Under the pieces are notes generated by a model. The model was not told the origin of the DNA. It saw only the letters and a list, made by a program, of their open reading frames with translations, and did no database searches. From Gluconobacter sp. Gdi (GTDB lineage: Bacteria > Pseudomonadota > Alphaproteobacteria > Acetobacterales > Acetobacteraceae): DNA of 64,000 nt. Positions within the stretch are counted from its first letter, which is position 1. Each line of letters starts with the position of its first letter. Shown here in pieces: positions 8,459 to 19,928 of the stretch. A program made the translations under genes and the position numbers. The stretch is from positions 1-64,000 of the forward strand of contig NZ_BLJQ01000002.1 in NCBI RefSeq assembly GCF_014132155.1. The letters run 5' to 3'.

Positions 8459-9118
8459 TTACTTCTTCTTTGCGCCCGGCTTTGCGGTAGCTGCAGCAGC
8501 AGCGGCAGCAGCCTTGGCAGCAGCTTCAGCTTCCATTTCCGCATCAATGGTCGGCGGAGCGATAGAAGCGATCACGAGATCAGCAGCCTGATGACCCGTC
8601 AGCTTTACGCCTTCCGTGCCCTTCAGGTCGGACCAGCGAACGCTGTCATGAATGTCGAGGACACTCAGATCAACAGTGAAGCTTTCCGGAATGCTGGCTG
8701 CATCAGCAGCAACGTCCACGGAATGACGGACAACGTTCAGAACGCCACCGCGCTTGATGCCAGGAGCCTTCTCTTCACCAACGAAGATGATGGAAACCTG
8801 AACATGCACCTTCGTGCCAGCTGCAACGCGCTGGAAGTCGATGTGAATCGGAGCATCCGTCACCGGGTGCAGCTGCACGTCACGGATCAGGGCTGCAACC
8901 GGCTCTGCGCCTTCTGCTGCCAGGTTGTACACGCGGGAGGACCAGCCACCACGGTGCAGTTCCTTCATGATCACGCGCGGATCAAGAGCAATGATGGAAG
9001 GCTCCTGCTTGCCACCATAGATTACTGCCGGAACCAGCCCGGCACGTCTCGTTGCGCGCGCTGCCCCCTTACCAGCCTTCGCGCGCGTCGAGACAGCAAG
9101 TGTCGTCAAATTAGCCAC
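8459..9118 (-). CDS. rplY: 50S ribosomal protein L25 (Ctc/TL5 form)
   Basis: This 219-residue long-form L25 binds 5S rRNA. The N-terminal domain ([20 protein letters not shown]) and the C-terminal beta domain are both present. The tail from about residue 195 is almost only Ala and Lys with a final KKK. The start is GTG at 9118, with AGGAG 8 bases upstream. It heads the minus-strand rplY-pth pair. Confidence 0.95.
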   Translation of the reverse strand: MANLTTLAVSTRAKAGKGAARATRRAGLVPAVIYGGKQEPSIIALDPRVIMKELHRGGWSSRVYNLAAEGAEPVAALIRDVQLHPVTDAPIHIDFQRVAAGTKVHVQVSIIFVGEEKAPGIKRGGVLNVVRHSVDVAADAASIPESFTVDLSVLDIHDSVRWSDLKGTEGVKLTGHQAADLVIASIAPPTIDAEMEAEAAAKAAAAAAAATAKPGAKKK

Positions 9119-9224
9119 TGTTACGCTCCTGCGTATTGAATTTTGTCACCACACAGACCTCCAGGGGTGCCTGTGCGAGCGGCGAAATAGCGGAAAACTG
9201 CGCCACACACAACCTTTTTCCCAG

Positions 9225-9252
9225 ATTCTACCTTCCTGATACCCTACCCCAA
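9225..9252 (-). promoter_or_regulatory. Candidate promoter for rplY-pth
   Basis: On the minus strand TTGGGG (9252-9247) and TAGAAT (9230-9225) are spaced by 16 bases, about 110 bases before the rplY GTG. The -35 match is modest and no experimental start is known. Confidence 0.3.
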
Positions 9253-9327
9253 CCATGGCTGGACCCACGCCCAAACCGCCAGATAGTCTGTCACAGTCCC
9301 CATAGTTGCCTGCGTCCCAGAGAATCC

Positions 9328-10653
9328 ATGAGCATCGCCCTCCGCATCGAACATCTGCCATTCACACCCTTCCATCGCCGCCTACTGATCCTGGGGGGCT
9401 GCGGATATATGTTCGACGGCCTAGACTCGGCGATTGTAGCCTTCACGCTCCCCGTTCTGAAAACGGAGTGGCATCTGTCTGGCCCCTCTCTCGGCCTTCT
9501 CGGAAGCGCTACGTATCTGGGCTACGGCATGGGCTCGCTCCTTGCTGGCTGGTGGGCCGACAAATCAGGACGCAAATCCGTCATGATGAGCGCCCTTGCC
9601 CTCTACGCTATCGGCTCCCTGTTTTCAGCTATGTCCAGCTCCTTCAGCAGCTTCTTTTCAGCCCGTCTTCTTGCAGGACTAGGCGCAGGCGCGGAAGCAA
9701 CCATTATTGCGCCCTATCTGAGCGAGTTTGTCTCTTCCCGCTATCGAGGCGCCTTCACGGCAAGTCTCACCGGGTTTTATTCGTTTGGATACGTGACAGC
9801 AGCTATTCTCGGCTTCATGCTCGTTCCATCGTCTCCTGACGGCTGGCGGTGGGCCTTGATGGCCACAGCCCTGCCTGTCCTGATGCTATTATGGTGGAGG
9901 CGCACCCTTCCGGAATCTCCAAGATGGCTGGACCAACGCGGGCGGACACACGAAGCCTGCCATATCGTCGGACTGATCGAGCAGAGCGCAGGTCTGGCCC
10001 CAGGTCTCACAACGACATCACACTCAGAGCCGCAGGCGATCCGCCCCCTGAAGGACCTGTTTGCTCCAGATCTCAGACGCTCAACTCTCATGAGCTGGGT
10101 CATGTGGCTGACCATCACTTTCTGTTTCTATGCGTTCTTCACATGGATCCCCACTCTCATGATCGAACGCGGCATGACGGTCACACGCAGCTTCGCCTAC
10201 GCCATTTCCATCTATGCAGCCCAACTCCCAGGATATCTTGCTTCGGCATATTGCACCGAACGGCTCGGCCGAAGAACGGCCGTAGCAACCTTCATGATCG
10301 CTGGCGGGATTAGCGCCATCGGCATGGCGGCCAGTCAGACCCCCGCTCAGGTTCTGGTCTTCGGCATCCTGCTGTCCATGTTCATGAACGGAACCTATGG
10401 CGGCATTTACGCTTATACACCCGAGCTTTTTCCGACAGCCCTCCGAGGGCGGGGAATGGGTCTCGCCTCAGCTATTGCTCGGCTAGGCGCCATCTCATCG
10501 CCCGTCCTGATTGGCTGGATTTACCCCGCAGCAGGTTTCCCCGGCATTTTTGGCCTCACAACCTGCCTGCTCCTGCTAGGCGCGAGTGTCACATTGCTGT
10601 TTGGTCCCAAAACTGAAAAACGCCCGCTCGATCAGGAGCAGGCGTTTCCATAA
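9328..10653 (+). CDS. MFS transporter, sugar/aromatic-acid porter type
   Basis: This 441-residue membrane protein has about 12 hydrophobic segments. It shows MFS signatures: DGLDSAIVAFTLPVL in the first helix, GWWADKSGRK between helices 2 and 3, PESPRWL after helix 6 and ERLGRR in the second half. This pattern fits the NiaP / aromatic acid:H+ symporter branch that imports small carboxylic acids or sugars. The start ATG at 9328 has AGAGAA upstream; the frame is open further but adds a non-hydrophobic, unlikely leader. The substrate is unknown. It is convergent with the SDR gene. Confidence 0.8.
   Translation: MSIALRIEHLPFTPFHRRLLILGGCGYMFDGLDSAIVAFTLPVLKTEWHLSGPSLGLLGSATYLGYGMGSLLAGWWADKSGRKSVMMSALALYAIGSLFSAMSSSFSSFFSARLLAGLGAGAEATIIAPYLSEFVSSRYRGAFTASLTGFYSFGYVTAAILGFMLVPSSPDGWRWALMATALPVLMLLWWRRTLPESPRWLDQRGRTHEACHIVGLIEQSAGLAPGLTTTSHSEPQAIRPLKDLFAPDLRRSTLMSWVMWLTITFCFYAFFTWIPTLMIERGMTVTRSFAYAISIYAAQLPGYLASAYCTERLGRRTAVATFMIAGGISAIGMAASQTPAQVLVFGILLSMFMNGTYGGIYAYTPELFPTALRGRGMGLASAIARLGAISSPVLIGWIYPAAGFPGIFGLTTCLLLLGASVTLLFGPKTEKRPLDQEQAFP
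10616..10647 (-). terminator. Minus-strand terminator of the SDR gene, inside the MFS 3' end
   Basis: AAACGCC (10618-10624) pairs with GGCGTTT (10641-10647) and GCTC with GAGC inside, loop GATCAG. On the minus strand the stem is followed by a T-run. It lies within the last codons of the convergent MFS gene. Confidence 0.6.
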
Positions 10654-10674
10654 TTTACCAATACTTTCAGCACA

Positions 10675-11550
10675 TCAAAGCATCGGCATCCCACCATTGA
10701 CCGCCAGCAGCGCACCAGTCGTGTAACTATTCAGTGGGTCTGCAAAATAAACATAGGCACCCGCAAGTTCTGCTGGCTGACCCGGACGGCCCAGCGGGAC
10801 ATCAGAGCCCACTTTCTTCTGTGCCTCTTCAGGCATCCCCGTGGCAATGAAAGGCGTCCAGATCGGTCCCGGCATAACGCCATTTACACGGATCCCGCGC
10901 GCCGCAAGCTGCTGCGCCATACTAACTGTAAAATTCGCAATCGCCGCTTTTGTCATGGAATACGGCACCAAGATCTCGGGAGGGGTTTTTAGATTAACTG
11001 AAGACGTATTGATGATGGATGCCCCTGCCTTCAAATGCGGCACGGCAGCCTTCGTCAGGTAGAAGAGTGCGTGCGTATTCGTGTCAAAATGCCGCTTCCA
11101 CTCCTCCTCACTGATATCCTCCAGATGCTCCGCCCAATTCTGGAAAGCTGCATTATTAACAAGGACATCGAGATGCCCCAGCTCCGCGAGAACCTTATCT
11201 ATAAGAGCTGAGCAATGGGCTGAATGCCGAATATCTCCGGGCAACAACAGACAACGACGCCCCTCTGCCTCAATCTGGGCCGCAATCTCCTTGGCATCCG
11301 AGCTTTCGTCTTCAAGATAGGAAATGGCAATGTCCGCCCCCTCCCGTGCAAAAGCCAGCGCAACAGCACGCCCGATACCAGAGTCACCACCAGTTATCAG
11401 AGCCACTTGTCCCTTCAGCTTGCCAGCCCCCTTGTAAGTCTTCTCGCCATAATCGGGCTGAGGCGTCATCTTCGCTGAGAGTCCTGGAAAGGGCTGACTC
11501 TGCGCTTCAAAAGGCGGCCGAGGATAACGGTTGCGAGGATCGACAGGCAT
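10675..11550 (-). CDS. SDR family oxidoreductase, YghA/GsiB-like
   Basis: This 291-residue classical short-chain dehydrogenase has cofactor motif TGGDSGIGRAV, NNAAFQ, catalytic INTSSVN and YSMTK (Tyr and Lys), and a C-terminal NGGMPML. An N-terminal arm of about 45 residues (QPDYGEKTYKGAGKLKG) is typical of the YghA / glucose-and-ribitol-dehydrogenase-like group often linked to stress. The AGGAGG site 6 bases before the ATG is near perfect. It is divergent from katE across 225 bases, so shared stress control is plausible but not shown. Confidence 0.9.
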   Translation of the reverse strand: MPVDPRNRYPRPPFEAQSQPFPGLSAKMTPQPDYGEKTYKGAGKLKGQVALITGGDSGIGRAVALAFAREGADIAISYLEDESSDAKEIAAQIEAEGRRCLLLPGDIRHSAHCSALIDKVLAELGHLDVLVNNAAFQNWAEHLEDISEEEWKRHFDTNTHALFYLTKAAVPHLKAGASIINTSSVNLKTPPEILVPYSMTKAAIANFTVSMAQQLAARGIRVNGVMPGPIWTPFIATGMPEEAQKKVGSDVPLGRPGQPAELAGAYVYFADPLNSYTTGALLAVNGGMPML

Positions 11551-11775
11551 TCAAGCCTCCTGCTCTGCGAAAACGATGCAAGTAAGTCTCTAACGGTCCG
11601 CTCTTTCTTTCAGTTCAGAACATTTCCTCAAATTATTTTCCGGAACATTTGCCCTCGTCTCAGACTTCTAAAGTGACAGATTTCCAAAAAAGGAAATCAA
11701 CGCACAGGAATTGAATCGAAACACCCGGCGTTATTTGCGCCGGACATTCGAGACGACAGCAGATCGGACCGAACC

Positions 11776-13884
<2,109 letters not shown>

Positions 13885-13892
13885 CACACAAA

Positions 13893-13923
13893 AAGAGCCG
13901 GGGATTACTCCCCGGCTCTTTTT
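13893..13923. terminator. Bidirectional terminator between katE and the amidohydrolase
   Basis: AAGAGCCGGGG (13893-13903) and CCCCGGCTCTT (13910-13920) form an 11-bp stem with a 6-base loop, T-run on the plus side and A-run on the other. It serves katE and probably the convergent amidohydrolase. Confidence 0.9.
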
Positions 13924-15323
13924 TAATGCTGAACAGAGGCCGCAACCCGCCGATCAGCTTCCTGCCGAACATGCGCAAAATCCTGCTTCAGCGGCTTTCC
14001 ATGCTCAACCAGCAGCACGCCCCCCACATACACCTGCTCCAGATTTTCCTGAGCCGCCGCAAAAACCAGCGTGGCATACGGGTCAAACACATACCCAAGA
14101 TTGGTCGGATCAATCACAAGAAAATCCGCAAATTTCCCAGCTTCCAGGCTTCCAAGCCGATCCCCGACTTCCAGAACATCCGCACTCCCTCGCGTGTGCA
14201 GGCGCACCACATCATACGGGCTCATGATCGCGGCACTCTGATACTTGTCCCGGATGGCATAAAGCCCGGTCCGCATGTTCTCAAACGGGTCTGCCAGATC
14301 CGCACTGGCTTCCCCATCCTCTCCCATACCAACCCGCAAACCAGCTTTCAGATAGGCCGGAATATCCGCCGTCCCTGACGCCAGACGACCATTTGAAAGC
14401 GGATTCCAGACCATGGACGCCCCAGCCTTTACGGATCGGGCAATAATCTCAGGCGTCGTATGGATGAAATGCCCGAAAATCAGATGCGGCCCGAGAATGC
14501 CTTCATCCTCAAACCAGCGGAACCGGGCCTGCTGAGCTGAAACGTTCTCAGGTGGCTCCAGATAATGACTCTGGTTGGACAGATGATACTCCCGCATCAA
14601 CGCGCCTTCGATCTTCGCAACGTCTCCGGTGTCGTGAAATCCCGTCCCACCATTGATCATCACGGACAGGAACGTGGATCCCACATGCTGCCCGGCGGAC
14701 CACGCCAGAAAATCGTTCACATGTTGTCTGGCTTTAGCAAGCGACACATCGCCCTTACTCGGCAATGGCTCCAGACCATGCACGAACCGAATTCCAGAAG
14801 CCGTCTCTGCCTGGAACTGCAACCGGTCCGTCGCCTCGACAACAGCAGGGTTCGCCCCACCGTAATTGAAATTATAAGCCGCAGTCACACCATGCGCGAG
14901 ATGGTCGAGCGCCCCATCCAGCGTGAACCAGTAGATATCTTCAGGCCGCGCAACGCTCGCTTTTCCGGAATACAAAGCCTCAATCCAGCCCATCAACGTC
15001 TGATCCGCCGCAAGGCCACGATACGCGGCCTGCCAGAGGTGGCTATGAGCGGAAATGAACCCTGGCATGACCCAATGTCCATGCAGATCCACATCCTGAT
15101 CCGCTTGAAGATCCTTTGGAGGAGCACCGGAGCCGATTTGATCGATCACGCCATCTGAACGGACAGAAAAATACCCTTTAAAAGGCGCTTTCTGCCCATC
15201 GGCCATTGAAAAGATCAGGGCGTTACGAACCAGAAGATGAGAGGGTTTGGCGTAGGCGACGCCCCCGGCACAGGCAGCCACCAGCATGGAACAGAGAATC
15301 TGAGCAGGACGAAGCATTTTCAT
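13923..15323 (-). CDS. Exported amidohydrolase, ATZ/TRZ-deaminase-like
   Basis: This is a 466-residue metal-dependent amidohydrolase. The ATG at 15323 (or 15317) gives a signal peptide (KMLRPAQILCSMLVAACAGG, then VAYAKPS). The metal sites are visible: SAHSHLWQ (HxH), HLIFGHFIHTT and MGEDGEAS (Asp), as in the chlorohydrolase/guanine deaminase/SsnA branch. It should hydrolyse a ring amine or halogen, but the substrate is not predictable. Export is unusual for this family. The frame remains open to 15431, but that extension would bury the signal. Confidence 0.8.
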   Translation of the reverse strand: MKMLRPAQILCSMLVAACAGGVAYAKPSHLLVRNALIFSMADGQKAPFKGYFSVRSDGVIDQIGSGAPPKDLQADQDVDLHGHWVMPGFISAHSHLWQAAYRGLAADQTLMGWIEALYSGKASVARPEDIYWFTLDGALDHLAHGVTAAYNFNYGGANPAVVEATDRLQFQAETASGIRFVHGLEPLPSKGDVSLAKARQHVNDFLAWSAGQHVGSTFLSVMINGGTGFHDTGDVAKIEGALMREYHLSNQSHYLEPPENVSAQQARFRWFEDEGILGPHLIFGHFIHTTPEIIARSVKAGASMVWNPLSNGRLASGTADIPAYLKAGLRVGMGEDGEASADLADPFENMRTGLYAIRDKYQSAAIMSPYDVVRLHTRGSADVLEVGDRLGSLEAGKFADFLVIDPTNLGYVFDPYATLVFAAAQENLEQVYVGGVLLVEHGKPLKQDFAHVRQEADRRVAASVQH

Positions 15324-15378
15324 ACCGGAACGATAACAGTCCCAGCGATCCGCACAAGCGCTGCGGCACTCTGCAATA

Positions 15379-16152
15379 CTATGATGAAACGCGAGGCCGG
15401 ATTGCTGAGATCTGGTGACCAATATGGCCACCGCCTGCGAGTGTCCGTCGGCGGTGGCTGAAGAACCTCTGGTCCGTCAATGTATCCACACCCAGTACTT
15501 CAACCTGCTGAACACCAGCAGCTTTCAGCCGCGCCGAGCAGTATTCTGGCAAATCGAACATGAAATGCCCTGCCCGCTCTGCCACACGGAAAAACAGGCC
15601 TGCGTTCCCGTCCTGAGCCAAAACGGCATCCCGCATATCCGGGCCAACTTCATAACTCTCAGGCCCAATGCAGGGGCCGACTACTGTCCGGATATTCTTG
15701 GCGCCCAGAGCTTTCATTTGCGTCACAGCAGATTCGAGAACGCCACCTACTGCTCCACGCCATCCGGCATGCGCGGCTCCCACAATCTGTCCATCCTCCG
15801 AAGCGAGAAGAACAGGACCGCAGTCTGCCGTAATCACTCCAACCCCGACGTCAGGGCGATCCGTCACCAGCGCATCGCCATCCTGCCCACGCCCCATAGC
15901 CCAGAGAACCGTCTCCCGGGTCACTGGAACCGTAATGTCACTATGCGTTTGCTTCAGACCCAGAAGCTTTTCTGGCTCAACCCCGATCTGCCGCGCAACA
16001 CGCGCACGGTTTTCGCTCACGTTCGCCAGATCATCAGGAGACGACAGAGAGCAGTTCAGGCTGTCATAAGGTTTCGGGGACACGCCGCCGAGGCGCGTAA
16101 AAAAGCCATGTGGCACGCCAAGACCATTACTTCTGAGAATAGCCTCAGACAT
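15379..16152 (-). CDS. pgeF: PgeF/YfiH family (DUF152) purine nucleoside phosphorylase or peptidoglycan editing factor
   Basis: This 257-residue protein has the family zinc/active-site motifs TADCGPVLLA, GAAHAGWRGAVGGV and GPCIGPESYEVG. Members were called laccase-like polyphenol oxidases; characterised ones act as adenosine phosphorylases/deaminases or correct wrong residues in peptidoglycan precursors. The chosen ATG (16152) overlaps the lgt stop by 8 bases, which implies translational coupling; the longer frame to 16185 lies inside lgt. It is last in the minus-strand hldD-lgt-pgeF run. Confidence 0.88.
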   Translation of the reverse strand: MSEAILRSNGLGVPHGFFTRLGGVSPKPYDSLNCSLSSPDDLANVSENRARVARQIGVEPEKLLGLKQTHSDITVPVTRETVLWAMGRGQDGDALVTDRPDVGVGVITADCGPVLLASEDGQIVGAAHAGWRGAVGGVLESAVTQMKALGAKNIRTVVGPCIGPESYEVGPDMRDAVLAQDGNAGLFFRVAERAGHFMFDLPEYCSARLKAAGVQQVEVLGVDTLTDQRFFSHRRRTLAGGGHIGHQISAIRPRVSS

Positions 16153-16966
16153 GTGCGCTCTCCTGCGCCGGACGACGAAGGGCATACGTCATCAGACCCA
16201 GCCCAGCGAGCGCCATCGGAATACACAGGATTTGCCCCATCGTGACCCCACCAGCCAGAAAGCCAATATTCGCATCCGGCTCCCGAAAAAACTCACAAAA
16301 GCTCCGCGCGCAGGCATATCCAAAGAGGAATAACCCTGACAGAAATCCGAAATGTGCCCGCAATCTTGGACGGGTTGCCGCGAACAGCATGACGCACAAC
16401 AGGAGAACGCCTTCCGTCAACGCCTCATAAAGCTCGGAAGGATGCCGTGCCACGGGCCCACCTGTGGGGAATACCATGGCCCACGGCAGATCAGGCGATG
16501 CTGGACGCCCCCACAGTTCCCCGTTCACAAAGTTGGCGCAACGACCTAGCGCCAGCCCAATCGGAACCACCGGCACGATCCGGTCCGCAAAAGCCAGAAA
16601 ACTCAGACGGTTTTTCCAAGAGAAGAACGCCAGAGCCAGAATGACGCCCAAAGCCCCACCATGAAACGACATTCCGCCGTCCCACGTCTTGATGATGTCC
16701 ACTGGATGCGCGAGATAATCCAGAGGTCGGTAGAACAACACGTACCCAAGACGACCACCCAGCAGAACACCCAAAATAGCGTAAAACAGGAAATCATCGA
16801 CCTGTTCACTGGTCGCTACTTCCGGTGCCAGCCTGTTCAATCGTCTCGCAATTGGCAACGCAATGATGAACGAGACCATATACGCCAAGGCATACCAGCG
16901 CACCGGCAGCGGGCCGACATGAAACGCAACGGGGTCAAACCCAGGGAACATCAAGGGCTGGCTCAA
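16145..16966 (-). CDS. lgt: Prolipoprotein diacylglyceryl transferase Lgt
   Basis: This 273-residue inner-membrane enzyme has seven hydrophobic helices. The SFHGGALG motif and ALGRCANFVNGELWGR (the Arg and Asn-Gly-Glu signature) are present. It adds diacylglycerol to the lipobox Cys of lipoproteins. The start appears to be TTG at 16966, overlapping the hldD stop as TTGA, with GGAG 9 bases upstream; the ATG five codons later has no ribosome site. Confidence 0.95.
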   Translation of the reverse strand: MSQPLMFPGFDPVAFHVGPLPVRWYALAYMVSFIIALPIARRLNRLAPEVATSEQVDDFLFYAILGVLLGGRLGYVLFYRPLDYLAHPVDIIKTWDGGMSFHGGALGVILALAFFSWKNRLSFLAFADRIVPVVPIGLALGRCANFVNGELWGRPASPDLPWAMVFPTGGPVARHPSELYEALTEGVLLLCVMLFAATRPRLRAHFGFLSGLFLFGYACARSFCEFFREPDANIGFLAGGVTMGQILCIPMALAGLGLMTYALRRPAQESAHV

Positions 16967-17943
16967 AGGTTTGACTCCGCTTGGGAAAGATAATCACGCA
17001 CATACTGCCGTATTCCGTCTTCAAGCGACGTAAACGGCGCATCATATCCTGCCTGACGCAAACGGCTCATGTCCGCACAGGTGAAAGACTGATACTGCCC
17101 GCGAAGCTTCTCAGGCATCTCAACGAATTCCACGTCCCGCGCCCGATGCGCAGCGTCACAGACTGCATGCGCCAGATCCAGATAGCTCCGCGCCACACCG
17201 GCTCCGCAGTTGAAAAGACCACTGACATCCGGATGGTCGAAAAGCCATAGCATGACATTCACAACATCCCCGACCCAGATGAAGTCACGCTTCTGCTGGC
17301 CATCGGCCATTCCTGGAACGTCAGATTTGAACAGTCGTGCCGCAGCACCTCGCTGAAGATCATCATACTTGACCTTCACGACGGAGATCATGGACCCTTT
17401 GTGATACTCATTCGGGCCATAAACATTGAAAAATTTCAGTCCAGCCCACTGCGGTGGGGCCGGATGCCCAGCTTCCAGCTCACGCTTTACCCACAGATCA
17501 AAAACCTGCTTTGACCATCCATAAAGGTTCAACGGTCTGAGATGATCAATCGCATCCAGCCCGTCACGGAACATCTCAGGCTGGTCTGCGGCGCCATATG
17601 TCGCCGCAGACGAAGCGTAAATCATCCGGACATCGTTCTGGGCGCACCAACGCCAGAGAAACTGCGACAACGCCACATTAGTCGACCAGACAAGGTCTCC
17701 GTCTCGTGCAGTCGTTGCGCTGATCGCGCCCATATGAAAGACCGCTTCGATCTTTGGCGCTGTCTCGAGGAAACTCGGGAGCGCCTCAGGCGTGATGATC
17801 TGATCCGGCGCATGAGACGCGAGGTTGCGCCATTTTACGCCCTCACGAAGCCGGTCCACAACAACCGTCCGCAGCCCGCGCTGACGCAGGGCGGCATGAA
17901 GGCACGATCCAATGAATCCGGCTCCGCCGGTGACGATAATCAT
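16963..17943 (-). CDS. hldD: ADP-L-glycero-D-manno-heptose-6-epimerase
   Basis: This 326-residue extended SDR begins MIIVTGGAGFIGSC. It has the family marks FHMGAISATT, ASSAATYG, NLYGWSKQVFD (Tyr and Lys of YxxxK), FNVYGPNEYHKG and RDFIWVGDVV. It converts ADP-D-glycero- to ADP-L-glycero-manno-heptose for the LPS inner core. The longer frame upstream (to 18129) overlaps ubiK on the other strand and lacks similarity. No other heptose genes are in the window. It overlaps lgt by 4 bases. Confidence 0.93.
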   Translation of the reverse strand: MIIVTGGAGFIGSCLHAALRQRGLRTVVVDRLREGVKWRNLASHAPDQIITPEALPSFLETAPKIEAVFHMGAISATTARDGDLVWSTNVALSQFLWRWCAQNDVRMIYASSAATYGAADQPEMFRDGLDAIDHLRPLNLYGWSKQVFDLWVKRELEAGHPAPPQWAGLKFFNVYGPNEYHKGSMISVVKVKYDDLQRGAAARLFKSDVPGMADGQQKRDFIWVGDVVNVMLWLFDHPDVSGLFNCGAGVARSYLDLAHAVCDAAHRARDVEFVEMPEKLRGQYQSFTCADMSRLRQAGYDAPFTSLEDGIRQYVRDYLSQAESNL

Positions 17944-18025
17944 CCTTCCTGTATAGTCTGCCCCCGAAAACGATCCAAGCGACGCGCCACACACGACACG
18001 CCGCCTCTCTGCAGGAGTTTCTCCC

Positions 18026-18316
18026 ATGTCTGACAGACCCCGCTTCTTCGACGACCTCGCAGGCCTTGCCGGCAATGCTTTTTCGGCTGTCACCGGTGCC
18101 CGCGAAGAACTACACTCCATCATCCGCACCCGCGTTGACGAAGTCCTGACCTCCCTTGAACTGGTTCGTCGTGATGAGTTCGATGCCGTTCAGGAAATGG
18201 CGACGCGCGCGCGCATGGCACAGGACGAAGCAGAAGCCCGCCTTGCTGCCATCGAATCGCGCCTGACAGCACTCGAAGACCTCGCAACTGAAGAAAAGGG
18301 TGGCCCTCAGGGCTAA
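18026..18316 (+). CDS. ubiK: Ubiquinone biosynthesis accessory factor UbiK (YqiC/BMFP)
   Basis: This is 96 residues with the BMFP layout: an N-terminal amphipathic helix (RFFDDLAGLAGNAFSAV), then a long coiled coil from about residue 50 ending ARLAAIESRLTALEDLA. UbiK supports the late hydroxylation steps of ubiquinone synthesis. GCAGGAG lies 8 bases before the ATG. A COQ9-family gene, also linked to ubiquinone, lies 1.6 kb downstream on the same strand. Confidence 0.88.
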   Translation: MSDRPRFFDDLAGLAGNAFSAVTGAREELHSIIRTRVDEVLTSLELVRRDEFDAVQEMATRARMAQDEAEARLAAIESRLTALEDLATEEKGGPQG

Positions 18317-18517
18317 AACGGTCGCTTTCGCTGCGATCCTGATGCAACACATCTTCGTACGAACTGCTTGAAGCTGTGCGTGATACTTGCACACTTCACC
18401 AAGGCCACATAACGTGATCAACGTCAGGAGAGGTCATTCCCCTCCTGGCCGCAGACATCTGGAGCGCCGCACCGGTGCATGACCGGTTCCGGCCTCCACG
18501 GCCTTGGGAGATCCGAC

Positions 18518-19024
18518 ATGCCTGCCCTGAGCACCTCACTCACCACAGAAACAGAATCCCATCCGCTTGACCTCATGGAACAGGTCATGGGCCTCTACGA
18601 ATGGGAATTCGAGCGCCTTGGCCAGTCCGAAATGGCGGCTCAGGCCCCAGGTCAATGGTGTGACTACTCTCTCTATTTCACCTGGTCAGACGAGCTTTCA
18701 GCCCTGCATCTGAACTGCACGCTGGATCTACGGTCCCCCACAGCACGTCGATCGGACGTGCATGAACTGGTCTCCCTCGCCAACAACAAGCTGTGGGTTG
18801 GTCATTTCATTATTGATCCGGAAACCGGTGTTCCCTCCTTTCGCCATACGCTCCTGATGCGTGGTGTCTCAACCCCTCCAGGTGAAAGCATGGAAGACCT
18901 GATCGATATCGCAATGTCAGAATGTGAGCGCTTTTACCCCGCCTTCCAGTTCACTCTCTGGGGCGGAAAATCTCCTCAGGATGCACTGGACGCTGCCATG
19001 CTTGATTGTGTCGGAGACGCATGA
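18518..19024 (+). CDS. YbjN domain-containing protein
   Basis: This 168-residue protein starts MPALSTSLTT, with GGGAG 7 bases upstream of the ATG. It contains a YbjN-type sensory/chaperone-like fold (YEWEFERLGQSEMAA, LYFTWSDELSALHLNCTLDL, HELVSLANNKLWVGHF). The family is related in fold to type III secretion chaperones and is of poorly known role. Its stop overlaps the proC start as ATGA, so it is coupled to proline synthesis by translation. Confidence 0.85.
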   Translation: MPALSTSLTTETESHPLDLMEQVMGLYEWEFERLGQSEMAAQAPGQWCDYSLYFTWSDELSALHLNCTLDLRSPTARRSDVHELVSLANNKLWVGHFIIDPETGVPSFRHTLLMRGVSTPPGESMEDLIDIAMSECERFYPAFQFTLWGGKSPQDALDAAMLDCVGDA

Positions 19025-19848
19025 CCTTGCCATCAACACCTTCAATTCTGCTGGTTGGTTGTGGAAAACTGGGAGGCGCGCTTCTCGACGGGTGGCTCGC
19101 CTCTCCCACACCTCCCCATATCATTGTCGTTGATCGACACAGATCCAGTTCGGACGATACCTTTTCAGTCGTTCGAGCCGCGTCTGACATTCCATCGACC
19201 TTTACGCCGGATATTATCGTCCTGGCCGTAAAACCTGCGGCAGCGGAAGAAGCAATCAGTGCCTTAGGGGAGTCCTTGGGCTCTCGCATGAAGAAGGCTG
19301 CACTGCTTTCCGTCATGGCCGGCAGAACCTGTGCCGCCCTGTCAGATGCGACATCTAAAAGCGGCGCCACTCTCCCCATTCTTCGCGCCATGCCGAACAC
19401 CCCTTCAGCGATCGGCGCAGGTATCAGCGGCTTCTATGCGTCTCCTCAGGCGACAGAAGAACAGACAAGCCTCTGCCACGAACTTCTATTCGCTGTTGGC
19501 GATGTTGTCCGCGTCGATAGTGAGGAAGACCTTTTAGCAGTAACAGCCGTCTCCGGCTCAGGTCCTGCGTATGTGTTTCTTCTTGCTGAACTGCTCGAAA
19601 AAGCTGGAGAAGCACACGGCCTTTCCCAAACGACAGCACGCCGTCTGGCACGCGGAACAATCTACGGTGCAGGCCGGATGCTGGATGACATGCCTGACGA
19701 CGCGGCCGATCTGCGCAAAGCTGTCACCAGCCCGAACGGAACAACCGCTGCTGCCCTGAATGTTCTCATGGCTCCAGACGCATGGCCGTCAAATATTTCA
19801 AAAGCCATTGACGCGGCCACAAAACGGGCCGACGAACTCGCCGGTTGA
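19021..19848 (+). CDS. proC: Pyrroline-5-carboxylate reductase ProC
   Basis: This 275-residue protein has LLVGCGKLGGALLDGW (NAD(P) site), AVKPAAAEE, MPNTPSAIGAGISG and the signature VSGSGPAYVFLLAELLEKAG. It reduces P5C to proline; proA is at 5327-6583. The ATG at 19021 overlaps the stop of the YbjN gene; five codons further upstream are open but less likely. Confidence 0.95.
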   Translation: MTLPSTPSILLVGCGKLGGALLDGWLASPTPPHIIVVDRHRSSSDDTFSVVRAASDIPSTFTPDIIVLAVKPAAAEEAISALGESLGSRMKKAALLSVMAGRTCAALSDATSKSGATLPILRAMPNTPSAIGAGISGFYASPQATEEQTSLCHELLFAVGDVVRVDSEEDLLAVTAVSGSGPAYVFLLAELLEKAGEAHGLSQTTARRLARGTIYGAGRMLDDMPDDAADLRKAVTSPNGTTAAALNVLMAPDAWPSNISKAIDAATKRADELAG

Positions 19849-19928
19849 TCGTTTCTCTCTGGTGGGAACTTGCTGACACTGGCAAACGCTCCCACCATTA
19901 AGAAACAAGATTTCTACAGGAGACCGGC

